Positions 10,465 to 21,139 of a stretch of 64,000 bases of DNA are shown here, in pieces. The first letter of the stretch is position 1, and each line of letters starts with the position of its first letter. The position numbers and the translations under genes were made by a program. Location: assembly GCA_015680905.1 (NCBI GenBank), contig CM027378.1:434001-498000 (forward strand), in the 5' to 3' direction. The notes under the pieces are model-generated. The model searched no databases. It was given only the letters and a program-made list of their open reading frames with translations, and was not told where the DNA came from. The stretch comes from Coptis chinensis (taxonomy: Eukaryota > Streptophyta > Magnoliopsida > Ranunculales > Ranunculaceae).

Positions 10465-11957
10465 TTTTTTTTGCACGCAAGTAAGGAGTAGTATTACGAA
10501 TAAAAGAATGTGTTACAGAGAGATAATAAAATTACATTTCATCTGACTTAACAGAATCTAAAATAGGATCGAAAGGGGCACTCCACTCTTGGGACAAAAC
10601 CTGGTCGAATGTCACTCCAAACAGCTTGTGTATTATCAAGAGTTGAAGCATGCCTTGCTGCAGTCGACTCCAAAGTTAGCTTCCACTTAAAGGTATGGGT
10701 TATTCGCCAGGAGCTAAGTTTCGAAGTGGCTATTTTCCATCTTGCTATGATCTTCCATGGTGTGTTCTCTCCCATAAGGCTTTGAGCCACAGCCAATGAA
10801 TCACATTCTATCCACAACTTCAACCATCCTCTACGCACAACATGTTCTGCTGCCAAGATGATTGCCCAATATTCTGCTTCAAAGTTTGTTACTACTCCAA
10901 GCCCTTGTGCAAGAACACCTAGTATCTGATTTTCTTTATCCCTAAAGAGAACACCCGCACCTCCATTACGGGTTGCCAATAGAGGAGCCGCCGGTGTTGG
11001 CTTTTATCTCCTCGTCTTGGCGGGATCCACTTGACTTCTTTGATTATAGGAACTACCGCGGGCTTGCAAGTGACCCCCAATCTGTGAAGGAATGCCGGTT
11101 CATGCACAGTATTATGCATAGTGCCTTTGGACGACCACGATGCTATTTTCACTTCCTTAAGAATATCTCTTTTGAATCGATCTTTATTGAAAGATCTCCC
11201 TTCAAAAAAAATTGTTTCTAGTTTTCCACACTGCGACTTTGTGATATGCACCACACCGGCATTCCATAGTGTTTTGACAATCGGGCTTCTATTGTTAATT
11301 GCTTTGATAAATTCTCGGAAGCTATAATTGGTGAGCCTAACTTCAAAGACTCCTGCAAACCAATCCCAAATTTCTCTGACAGTAGGACAATCCCATAACA
11401 TGTGTTCCACTGTTTCTTCATTGCTTTTACATAGTCGGCATCTGGACGCTAGTTTGATACCAGCTCTTTTCACTCTATCATCTGTAGGAACTACTTTCTG
11501 GATAAGTTTCCAAGCAATGCCAGCTGCTCTTGGATGAATATGTGTTGCTTAGATCCATTTCCACCAGCTCACCTTGTTCCGTTTTTCCCGAATCGTTTCA
11601 TGTGCAGACTTAACGGAGAAGTTGTCATGATCATCAGGCTTCCATATTCTCTGGTCTTGTTCTCCAATAGGTTGCTGAAATTCTGTGACGTTTATACCCA
11701 GTGAAGTAAACACCGATGTGACCTGAGCCAGTATGTCCCATTTGTTGTCCGTTATTAGGTCCTCCACCCTAGCTTTGAACCCTTTCCAGTTTACTTGGGA
11801 AAGACAATCAGTTACAGCTTTTCCCGCCCATGAGTCCCTCCACATATCTATGTCCTTTCCTTGGCCCACCACCCATCCAGTGTGTGTATTAAGCTCCGTT
11901 AAGGCCCACCTAATACCAGGCCAGATAGTAGATGTTTTATGGTAAGTGAGCCAGTTC
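10465..11957 (-). mobile_element. 5'-truncated LINE with 14-bp target-site duplication
   Basis: Minus-strand frames read, from high to low coordinate, a region with GQGKDIDMWRDSWAG (C-terminal flank of a plant LINE reverse transcriptase), a zf-RVT motif CRLCKSNEETVEHMLWDC, and an RNase H-like domain (GAGVLFRDKENQ, NFEAEYWAIILAAEH, IECDSLAVAQ). The 5' part, including the RT core and endonuclease, is absent. The element ends in a short A tract on the minus strand (T run at 10465-10472). Flanking ccaaatcataatca (10451-10464) and ccaaagcataatca (11958-11971) differ at one base, a convincing target duplication. Confidence 0.85.
10545..11872 (-). pseudogene. LINE ORF2 3' part: zf-RVT and RNase H
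   Basis: Three overlapping frames (11872-11549, 11473-10919, 10979-10548) make up one decayed coding region. The zinc-binding zf-RVT block keeps its CX2C and H/C ligands. The RNase H domain keeps the E of NFEAEYWA and the D of ECDSLAVA. At least two frameshifts separate the parts. Confidence 0.8.
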
Positions 11958-12312
11958 CCAAAGCATAATCAGTACAGTAAGAAACCAAGTTATAGGAATA
12001 CATGGGTATGTTATCAACCAAAAACAGAGTTAACGGGAATTGGGTGAAGGCAAAATACTAAGAAGTGACTTTGTGTTTGGTGCAACACCATGTGAAAGAA
12101 GTACACTGACAAATATATTAGTTAAACTAAAAATGAAGAAAATAGTAGTATGGGCGTATGGCTAGTTAAACAGAAATTCATTTAGGTATAGGTTAGAAAG
12201 ACAAAAACAAAAACACATGGTTGAAATGATCTATAAGCTCATTGCTTCAGTGAAGTACATTTGGACCCAAAGAATCTAATACAACAACATTACTGAATAG
12301 CCAACACAATTA

Positions 12313-12337
12313 ATAGCTATCCTATGAGGATAGCTAT
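12313..12337. repeat. Perfect 11-bp inverted repeat with 3-base loop
   Basis: ATAGCTATCCT and AGGATAGCTAT flank the loop ATG without a mismatch. The stem has no T tract after it and no nearby gene, so no role is assigned. Confidence 0.7.
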
Positions 12338-13194
12338 GCAGGCTCCAAACTCATACTGGCAATTCAAAACAATCAAAAGCCGCAAGCCTGAAGAAGGAAA
12401 CACAACATAATGGAGGGTGTCAATGGTTGGATCATCAGACGATATTCAAAGCAAGATACCCTAAGAAATCATGTTAAAACCATTCCTGAAATATATGAAG
12501 GGAGTGTTGAGTGTCTCCCCATTTGACATTTTAATTTTCATTCTCAGATGATCTCGAGTAAATTTGATGAGTCTCGTATAGAACTATGAAAAATATGATC
12601 TAATTTCGAAAAAAAAAAACTGTATTGCAGAGAAAAGATCATCAATAGTGACCATATATCTAATGTTAATTGCACACTGCCACATGAATATGTCAGTATG
12701 ACGGCAAAAGAGTCGGGTAACATTTGCTTGACATACCTCTTTTATCAGCAATCAAAGAAACCCATATAATCTAGGATAGTATTTTAAAATAAATGTTGTT
12801 GTAGGGATCTAAGCAGGGATATTTAAATTCAAAAAATGAACCATGTAAAATAAATTCAAAACTTGGATCTATAAGCGTCTAAACAATATTTTATGGGAAT
12901 TCTAAATTTTGCAAAGAAATTAAGAGGTTTAGACCTTTTTTTGATAATTCAAAGGCAAGTCATGGGCAGAAAACTTAAGAACCTCGCCACCCATTAGCAA
13001 ACGAATTATGGTTTGTTTAATGAATATTTATTAGAGGTTGTTAGTTATTAATGAATTTGATATTGTTTTTTTTTATTTATTTGTTTGTATTTTAATGATA
13101 CTTGCAACAATTATGGCGAGTCTTGCCCCCTGTTCCGAGGCAGAAGCAAACCCGTTGGTATTTCTATTTTAAATGAGATTTTTATTTTAAATGA

Positions 13195-13285
13195 GATCAG
13201 TAACTCTTTGATGCTGGCGGGATTCGAGCCCCAGACCTCTGGTATCATCACCCAAATATTTTACCGGCTTTGCTAGTCAGCACCT
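13195..13285 (-). repeat. tRNA-derived SINE-like head
   Basis: On the minus strand an A-box-like TAGCAAAGCCGG is followed about 45 bases later by a B-box-like GGGCTCGAATCCC. The spacing and sequences suit a tRNA-derived Pol III promoter. No body or poly(A) tail was delimited. Confidence 0.4.
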
Positions 13286-14114
13286 ACTTAGTAGCTATCT
13301 TACCTCTGCCATATCATCAAACACTGTGAGTTGCAATAAAGGATTGGGGGAATTCAAACCCTACTCTGTCCTGCCTATGTAACTGTCTTATTTAACTCAA
13401 AATTTTCCTAGACACGTGCACAAGGAAAAATCAGAAATTGAATAGCTCATGCTAAATAAAATAAATCAATAGTAAGATTCAAGTGTTCAATACATTCAAG
13501 TTATTGCTTACTAAAAAGCTATGTCAACTTGTACAATGAAGATAGATGCTCTACATAAAATTCGCCTCTAAACTGCACAACATTGAATCTTAGATATGAT
13601 CCAAGTTATGTAACAATTAGCATGGATCGATCTAAATCTATGGAACAGAAGTCTAATTCACAAGATTGCAGAAACTCCAAATCATCCCCAACCCATAAGA
13701 CCAGATTATTCCATGAGAACCAAGTAGAAAAGGATTGCATATTCTAAATTAAACCAGAAAACCGTTTCGACAGGATCAACTTCAAACAAACAAACCCCAC
13801 TAAAGATCAGATGCCGGAAAATCTACTATTATTCAACACATTTGGATCTCCTTTATTCAGATCAGATGCCGGAAAATCTCCTAGCCTTTATTCAAAAAAC
13901 TACCCTTACTGATAAATACAATCATACATTCACACATACAAATCCAAAAGGGTGTCTAAAACGTCTGCATTGGTACAGATTGAGTCTAAATATGCACCTA
14001 AAAAACTACAAATGTTTTACATATAACCCCAATGGGCAGCCTAAAATTCTCTAAAAAACAACTACTAATCTTATAAACATATAAAAAACAGGAGGATATA
14101 TATAGTTATATTAC

Positions 14115-14216
14115 CAGCAACGTCAAGGCCATCATATATTCCTCCATGGACAGCACCAAAAGTGCCACGAGCAATAACAGTTTTTATAATAAGTTTACTT
14201 GCCTCAATTTCCCATT
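14115..14216 (-). pseudogene. Orphan exon of a Raf-like Ser/Thr kinase
   Basis: The minus strand reads QEWEIEASKLIIKTVIARGT followed by FGAVHGGIYDGLDVA, then a splice donor (gctg/GTAATA) at 14113. This matches the glycine-rich loop exon of plant Raf-like MAPKKK kinases, where the usual phrase is ARGTFGTVHRGIYDGxDVAVK. The loop G-x-x-x-A/TFG-x-V is intact. I searched by eye downstream on the same strand for the HRD and DFG exons and found none. It looks like a gene fragment or a transposed exon rather than a gene. Confidence 0.65.
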
Positions 14217-14220
14217 CTTG

Positions 14221-14320
14221 TCTACTCACTACCTTTTCTTTCTCTCCTCCACTTCCTTCATCTCTTTTCTACTCACTACCTTTTCTTTCTCTCCTCCACT
14301 TCCTTCATCTCTTTTCTTCT
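14221..14320. repeat. 49-bp pyrimidine-rich tandem duplication
   Basis: Two adjacent identical copies of a unit starting ctactcactaccttttcttt. It lies directly upstream, on the minus strand, of the orphan kinase exon. On that strand its end also supplies the acceptor-like gtgagtag before the exon. Confidence 0.85.
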
Positions 14321-14592
14321 CCATTGTCTATGCTCTATTCAAAGCTCTGTCTTAACTATTATCATCTTTGTGTAAATTATTGTTATAGAAAGTTGTCACA
14401 TTCACTTCGATCTTGACTGGTAGTAACACTCTCAACAGAGAGTCAAACTTTGTGGTTTTGATGTATAACCCAATTAGTTAGGAGGAATCATCTTTTTTAT
14501 TCCTAAAGAGAGTTGGTTGTCGTCAAATGAACCCAGGACTTTCGAGATGAAGATATAGTACAGTAGTACTGTATTAGTGTATACAGAGAAAG

Positions 14593-15174
14593 CTAACAAT
14601 GGGAATCAATCGTTAATCGTATTTTAAGAGAGCATGAACCACATGGAAGAATAACAGATGACAATACAGCTTCAGGTCTCTTGACCAAATTCTTGTACCC
14701 TCCCTTATCTAATGTATACCCCATGTCCTCCAGTTCTGCAGAATCAATAACAAAGTAATCGCCGCATCTGCATTGGTAAAAGAGCTCCAATACATCTCCA
14801 GCATCTTCCAATGACATCTCCTCCAAGCCAATATCATCGGCAGTTTCTGTATCATGTCTTGAAGCCTTCAGTTCATGGTCATACAACTCACGGGACTTTG
14901 AGTCTCCGAGAACTTCCCAAGCCTTTTGTATGTTCAGAAACTTCTCTTGTAAATTTTGTGGTTGACCAGATGTCCCAATTACCCTCTGTAACTTATCAGG
15001 ATGTGAATTGAGGATAGCAGACCTGTAGCCTGCACGAATCTCGTCAAAATCTGCGTCTTCCTTCACTGAAAGGATGTCATAGTGGGTTTTCTGGATGTTG
15101 CTCTTCCCAACGATAAGCATGATTTGATTCCTATAACCACACAGCATTCCCTGCTGACTTGAGAGTGAATGCAT
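14593..15174 (-). CDS. DPH4: DPH4-like J-domain protein with CSL zinc finger
   Basis: An uninterrupted 193-residue frame. A J domain covers roughly residues 30-100 and carries the catalytic HPD triad (NSHPDKLQ). It is followed by a DPH-type CSL zinc-binding domain with CRCGDYF and CGSCSL, giving C-x-C and C-x2-C ligand pairs. This two-domain order defines DPH4/Jjj3, the cochaperone that supports diphthamide synthesis on elongation factor 2 in the cytosol. The downstream start MLIVGKSNIQKTHYDIL at 15120 fits the family better than the ATG at 15174, because the first 18 residues have no counterpart that I recall. No intron is needed. It appears intact. Confidence 0.85.
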   Translation of the reverse strand: MHSLSSQQGMLCGYRNQIMLIVGKSNIQKTHYDILSVKEDADFDEIRAGYRSAILNSHPDKLQRVIGTSGQPQNLQEKFLNIQKAWEVLGDSKSRELYDHELKASRHDTETADDIGLEEMSLEDAGDVLELFYQCRCGDYFVIDSAELEDMGYTLDKGGYKNLVKRPEAVLSSVILPCGSCSLKIRLTIDSHC

Positions 15175-18100
15175 ACAACAGAGGAAAAGCCTAACTAGAA
15201 GACAGTGCGATCTTCATTTGAGCTACACAAAATAATTTGGTGTTAGCACCAATTCAGAAGATGTAACTGCTATGATTTATGACTACTTCAACAAAGTGAA
15301 AATCATGTTCAAACATGACAAGTTAGTTTCACGAGTTCATGCATCTATCAAGCTCATCTTGACAACCCAAAGCAGAGAAACAAGCATTTGCCAAGAAGTA
15401 CTTTGGACGAAAATCACAAATATTATCACAAAAATTTGTAGTTTTGACAGCTACATGGTCTTCTAACATTTGAGACGGGATTCTTTACCGCAAATGTACG
15501 CTAAAGTGTAAGCCTTTAAAAAGACGCTGGTACACATAAGTGACATTGAAGCACTCACACATGTTTATCAGTATCTGAAACAGGTACAAAGTCTACGACG
15601 CGGCAAAATACCAAAAGTTGAGGTATATGACATTAATCAAGTCTATCTGGTGCATCTGACACAGATACGTGGATACGTATTCCAACCTGGAAATTATAAA
15701 ATATGTGGAGTCTAGATCCTACGTTGGTCTATAGTCGTCGATAGGGCTAGACTAGATTGGTCTGTTGATTCTATGTATAAAGTGGTAGAGAAGAAAAGAA
15801 ATACAATGGGTAAAGATTTCAGACAGAACACCAACCAGTCAAACTTGTTTAATTGAAGGCAATCGATGAAATCTAACAGTTCAACAAACTCCAAACTATA
15901 GGGTGCCACATTTCTAGTTTATATAAAATATATGTTTATAAAAAGAAAAGCAAGTTGTAGGTGTCATCGAACCCAATATATTCACACTTCCCCTAATCAC
16001 AATGTTATGGGCTGTGTAAGTATGTTTGGTTCTGCGTTTCCCCCTCACTGGCGAAAATGCAATTATATTAATGAAGAAATAAGTTGAGATAACTCAGAGA
16101 TATAATGAGAAACCATAACAACCAAAACAAGAATCAAAAAAACAAACAAAAGCACATGCAGCCCTGCAAAACAAAACCAAACATAAAAACAACCCAAGAT
16201 CAAAGCATCACTTCTTGAGATATTGACATAATAAAATAGATGCAGATAGTGCAAAATGGAATATTAAACATGACGTCTAAGAATAAAAAACTTGCTTCCC
16301 AAGCCACTATAAATGCACGCAACAACCGGACTTGAAACTCAGAAACTGGTTAAGGGTGTGACAAGTGATCCCTTGTACCACCCTGGAAATCGCAAACCAA
16401 CACGCACAAGAGACAATCGGTCAACCATGTCACCGTCCACAACTTTTTTCTTGTAAATGTGGTCTCACTTCACTAGAGATCGAGTCGAGTTTATCTTGGG
16501 CTAGTCATGGTCAGAATTAAGCACAGGCCAAAACCATTTTAACACCTGTATTCTGATTGTTTTTTGTATTATTTTGCTTGTATAACAAGCTCAAAGTTGT
16601 AATTCCCTCCAACTACTCATCACATGTATAAAGTCTATAGATACTGAGAATTCACATGTAATAGGCATGAACAAAGTAATTCTCTCCACCTACTCATCAG
16701 AAGGTGTTGGTTCCAAGTATGTACTTTTAATATCTTCATTTATGATCACTTTGTTTTTTAATTCTATTTCTTGTTGGTGCTTATTTACTTAAACGGTCTC
16801 GAATTCTCAACTAAGTGAAGTTGAGATGGTCTAGAAGAGCTAATGCTCTCACACCATGGGGCTTCACAAGTATTTAGAGCTAGTTACTACTACTTTGAAC
16901 CATATTAGAATGTTCATAGTTAACCCAACATATAGAAGAGCAGAATTCCACAGTGGATCATTCAAAAATATCGGAATAGTACATTTTTACAGGTAGACTA
17001 TTTTATTGATTATCATTCAGCATATACTGCAAGTTTGCGAAATTTTAGTAGCTTCAAATACCTTTGATGAATCATTCCATTTCGAACATGCGTGGACTTA
17101 AGTATATATAGCTTAACTACCTTGGTTAAGAGCGTCACAATTTGTTGTTATCCCTTGAAATCAAAACTTTTGGACCAAGTCCAAGCCCAAAAGTTTCTCC
17201 TTTGCCTCATCTAAGAAACGCGATAATGACATACAGCACAAGCAAGAGTTAGTTGTACAAGCCGCCAATTCACCCCGCCTAGTAAGAATTAATTAAACGC
17301 GCCCTTTTACCAATTAGGAGTTTTGTAATTGTTCTGTTTTAATTCCCTTTTACCAATTAGGACTTACTATATAGCTGAATATTTCATGTTTAATTATTAT
17401 GAAACTTATTATTTCTGTGATAGGGTTATTAGCTCGTTGTACGTCTTGCAACCATACGAATATGAAGCTCATACTAACGTAGTACAGCACTTTAAACAAT
17501 CATAACTCTCATTGAAGCTGTAAACCAATGCATTTTCATAAAGGTAGTTCGAATGCATTTTTATTTATTTGTTATTACTATGCACGTGCCTAATGATCCG
17601 TTGGTGTTTTAGACTTTGATAGCAATTTTGTTAGATACTTTTAATTCACGTGTTATGACTTAGGTTTCTTTTGTGTTTGGTGATTACTTCAAGGCTTAGG
17701 GTTGGGGCTATTTGTTTTCTGTTTCCTTGGTGTTGATGATTTTCTCATTTGAGTTTTTTATTTGTTTTCCTCTTTTTAGTGAGAAAATCAAACAAATGTA
17801 AAACCCTTGATCAAAATCTAATTAATGGAGCCATCCTCTGTAGAGAAACAATACAGACTTCACACGAAAACCAACACAGCAACCAAGAAGAAGTGCAGTC
17901 AACTAAAGGACAGCAGTAGAAGTGAAGAACAAAATAATTTACACAAAGATGATAATAGACAGCTTTATACGATATAATAGTTAACACAAAGATGATAATA
18001 GAACAATGAAAGCATTTATATTGTTTCTCAATGCAAAGAATTTATTTAAAACAAAAAAAAATATTGAACCTTTAAGAGATCCAAATCAACTGAAAATATT

Positions 18101-18409
18101 ACTCCAACGCATCTGCAAAAATCCACAAACTTATAACAAAAAAAACATGAGAAAGGAAGGTGAAAGGTTTTTACCAACGTTTCTAGCTACTGTAGTTCTA
18201 GAGAGAAGAAGTGGATTCAGTGAAAAGGAGGAGAAAGTGAGAAATTTTTTGGGTCTGAGTTTAAATATGCATGGTTCCATACTCATACTCCATAGACTTT
18301 GAGTATTCTTGTTCTTGTTTGAATATATATAGAAGAAGAGAGAAGTGGGATGTAGGGAAAAAAACGGAAATTCGGGGAAATAATTTTACTTATTTTTTTC
18401 CCCAATTTC
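15175..18409. other. Non-coding interval between DPH4 and the foldback element
   Basis: The first few hundred bases are the likely promoter and 5' UTR of DPH4. A segment near 15590-15690 (gaggtatatgaca, cagatacgtggatacgtattcc) resembles the dispersed repeat at 28435-28760. ttttaccaattagga is duplicated near 17306 and 17348. Short open frames here have no recognisable content. Confidence 0.4.
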
Positions 18410-19622
18410 GTTACATTCTTTCCAAAATGCAAACTGTACTGAACTTTCACCTCCAGGACTATTTCCCCTAGGAGTTGACTTTAAATCTCGGACGAAACGT
18501 TTGATTCTGTTAGGACGTAAAAATCGAAAAAACACACGAGATGGAATGAAACATCCCGCTTTAAAAAACAAAAAAAACAAAAATAAAAATAAAAAAAACA
18601 TACGGAATGGAATGTTTTTCAAAAAGGAAAACCGAATTTTTTTTTTTTAAAAAAACACACGATATGGAATAAAACATTCCGTCCGAAGCTCATAACTCAA
18701 TAAAAATATATGTAGCAAGTGTTATCCTCGTTGTGACTTAGTTACAAATCATCGACTTTGCCACCTTTGCATTGGGCAAATGTTTTTTGGTATTCAAAGG
18801 CTCTGGGGGGAAATCAAAAGTTTTCAACTCGGTGATTTGTAACTAAGGGTGTATTTGTTAAATTTTAGTTAATGGAAAGGAAATTAAACAAAATAGGTGG
18901 TCCACTATGGAATGAAAAGGAAAATAAATAATTCTAAAATTGTGTGTGTTTGATAAACTGGGGAAATAAAATTAAAACTGGGGAAATGAATAATTATGTT
19001 TGTTTACAAAAATTATGAAAATGAATAATTGTATTGTTGGGTGTGCTAGTAGAGAGTTCCTAGCTATCAATTTATTTTCCTTTCCACACAAATTTTAGGG
19101 GTTATCTAAGGACACAAAACCTTTTCCATTTACATGATTTTGTTTCCTCATAAAAAAACTCGTTTCCTTTTCCATGGATTTCCATGGGTAAACAAACACT
19201 TTAAAAACTATGGAAAAGGTGGACCATTCTTATTTTCTTTTTCTTTCTACATTGCGTCCATCATAACAAACACACTCTAAGTCACAACGAGGGTTACACT
19301 TGCTACCGAGATTTTCAATGAGTTGTGAGCTTCGGACGAATGTTTTTATTCCGTCTCGTGTGTTTGTTTGTTTTTTTTTATATTTTTTTTCAAACGCACG
19401 TATGTTTTTTCGGTTTTTTTTTAACTTCGGTCAGGATGTTTCATTCCGTCTGGTGCGTTTTTTCGATTTTTACAATGAGACGGAATCAAACATTCTATCC
19501 GAGGTCTAAAGTCACATCTGCATTGGGCAACATTTTATTGTTTTTCACCACAAAATATAGCAAATAGGGAAAATAATCCTACCTCGAGGTGAAAAAAAGT
19601 TGCTTGCATTGGGAATGCTCTA
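18410..19622. mobile_element. Foldback/MITE-type element with about 0.3-kb inverted arms
   Basis: The left arm (about 18410-18754) and right arm (18830-18846 continued at 19278-19622) are reverse complements by eye. Shared phrases include actttaaatctcggac / gtctaaag and attccgtccgaagctca / gagcttcggacgaat, and both contain cctcgttgtgacttag. The right end attgggaatgctc resembles the GAGCATTCCCAATGC termini of many Mutator-like MITEs. The loop is about 75 bp. The outer limits are approximate. No protein is encoded; open frames across the arms are poly(F/K) artefacts of T/A runs. Confidence 0.75.
18847..19277. mobile_element. Tourist-like MITE nested in the foldback element
   Basis: 431 bp with ends GGGTGTATTTGTTA and, inverted, GAGTGTGTTTGTTA, flanked by TAA on both sides (18844-18846 and 19278-19280). 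Ends and 3-bp target duplication fit PIF/Harbinger-derived Tourist MITEs. Removing it restores the right arm: tgatttgtaactaa joins gtcacaacgagg and pairs with the left arm. Confidence 0.75.
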
Positions 19623-21139
19623 ATGCATGGGTCAAAACTCATTATAACCTATGAAATGAAGGGTCCTACTCCTACAGTGTTATGATCTAGCAAAGGTGGG
19701 CTTGTTCTCAGTTTTTAAGGGTGATTTTCTTTATAGAATCACATTTTGCATAATGTGAGCATAAATGAACAAAATAATAATGTCTAAAACTTATGATATG
19801 AACATACTAATATGATTAGTTATTGCATGATAACCGCTTTCTGATGTCCAAATTCTCGACAGGGTATCTTGCACCCAAAATATGACAGAGTTCTAACTAT
19901 ACGAGAAAACGCCTGAGTACAAGGATTTCCATATTACTACAAACTTAGCGGGCTTGTTAAACAACGGTAAGAATGTGGTTTTGGACCTTCTTGGTCTTAA
20001 TCCGTGAGGCTACAAAAGAAAATCTAATGACATCTTCTGCACAATAGATACCAAGACCAGCAAGATGGAGTGGAATGGGCGACAAACTCTATTGTGGATC
20101 ATCGAAACTAGGTCCATCATAAACAACAATGCCTTGAATAGCAGATTGAATACCATAGTCAAATATGGTTGTTGTGTTCCCTAAAGTGAGCAGGTGGACA
20201 AGTATGTAGAGCAAATATCAACTTGGGTAGCCCTATACATGCTCATAAGAGTGTCAGTTCAAATTGTGGGTCTTTCAACTGAGCTAGTGTATTTAGTTGT
20301 TTAAAACTTTTCTCAACACGCTTATGGACAAGACTAGAGATAAAATATGTGTCTATGCTGACTACTCAAAGTAATTATATCAAGCATGTGATATGCACAT
20401 AGTCCACACACAACGACTTTGCCACCTCAAATACAAACACTTGCTCACTTGTCAATATCAGTTCAACATTGATGACTCGTTACTCGATTTCATCTCGTGA
20501 CATCATCACTAGCTACTCTCATCATTGTTATCATTAACATCAGACTTTTATCAACACTCAAATTATTGTCATCATCACATTCTTAACCACAACTTTTTTT
20601 TATATCAGCTCAAACAACATAATACCTGTAACCACCCTACAGCCTGTGAGGACATGTCGCCCATGCATCCTAACAACACACCTTCCCATACCACAACACG
20701 TGTCCTACCAGCTATACACTCTCAGCCCCATAACTACGTTGGCTTGATTTCAGTCTCACCTCAAAGTACTGGATACACATACATCTTCTTACTCATAAAG
20801 AGTAGCCATTACCATCTACAAAACACACTCTATTTCTATATTAAAGCTAAGTCATAAACGCTTGGTGTAATGTCCTGTTAATCCCCCAGGATAAAAATGG
20901 TCATTTACAAAGTCCATTCTAACATTTATGATGACAGTGATTGTTGCCAATTCATTAGGGATTTGGAATCTAGAATTTATATGTTTGGAGCATTGGCTTA
21001 TGTGGCAGCAGACAGAGCCACCTACTAGGAGAAACAAATTCCACCTCAGAAAGTCACATTTGATTAGCCGTGGTCAGTGGTTAAAAGGGGCAGGTAAAAT
21101 CACAAACTTGCAACATACGCGAGAGTGAGAGAGAGAGGA
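19623..21139. other. Interval upstream of RAD17
   Basis: No gene is supported. Sequence around 19920-20290 reads like a badly decayed coding region, but I could not assign a family. The last few hundred bases contain the RAD17 promoter. No confident TATA box was chosen. Confidence 0.35.

Larger units (their letters stand above)
11972..14114. other. Non-coding interval
   Basis: AT-rich DNA without a supported gene. It contains a perfect short hairpin (12313-12337), a tRNA-like repeat head (about 13195-13285, minus) and duplicated phrases such as atttttattttaaatgagat near 13160-13200. Some phrases near 13800-13880 (atcagatgccggaaaatct) are also duplicated. Confidence 0.4.

Noticed and set aside
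19300..19567. Phe-rich short membrane proteins
   Set aside because: They come from T runs in the foldback arms and have no start context or relatives.
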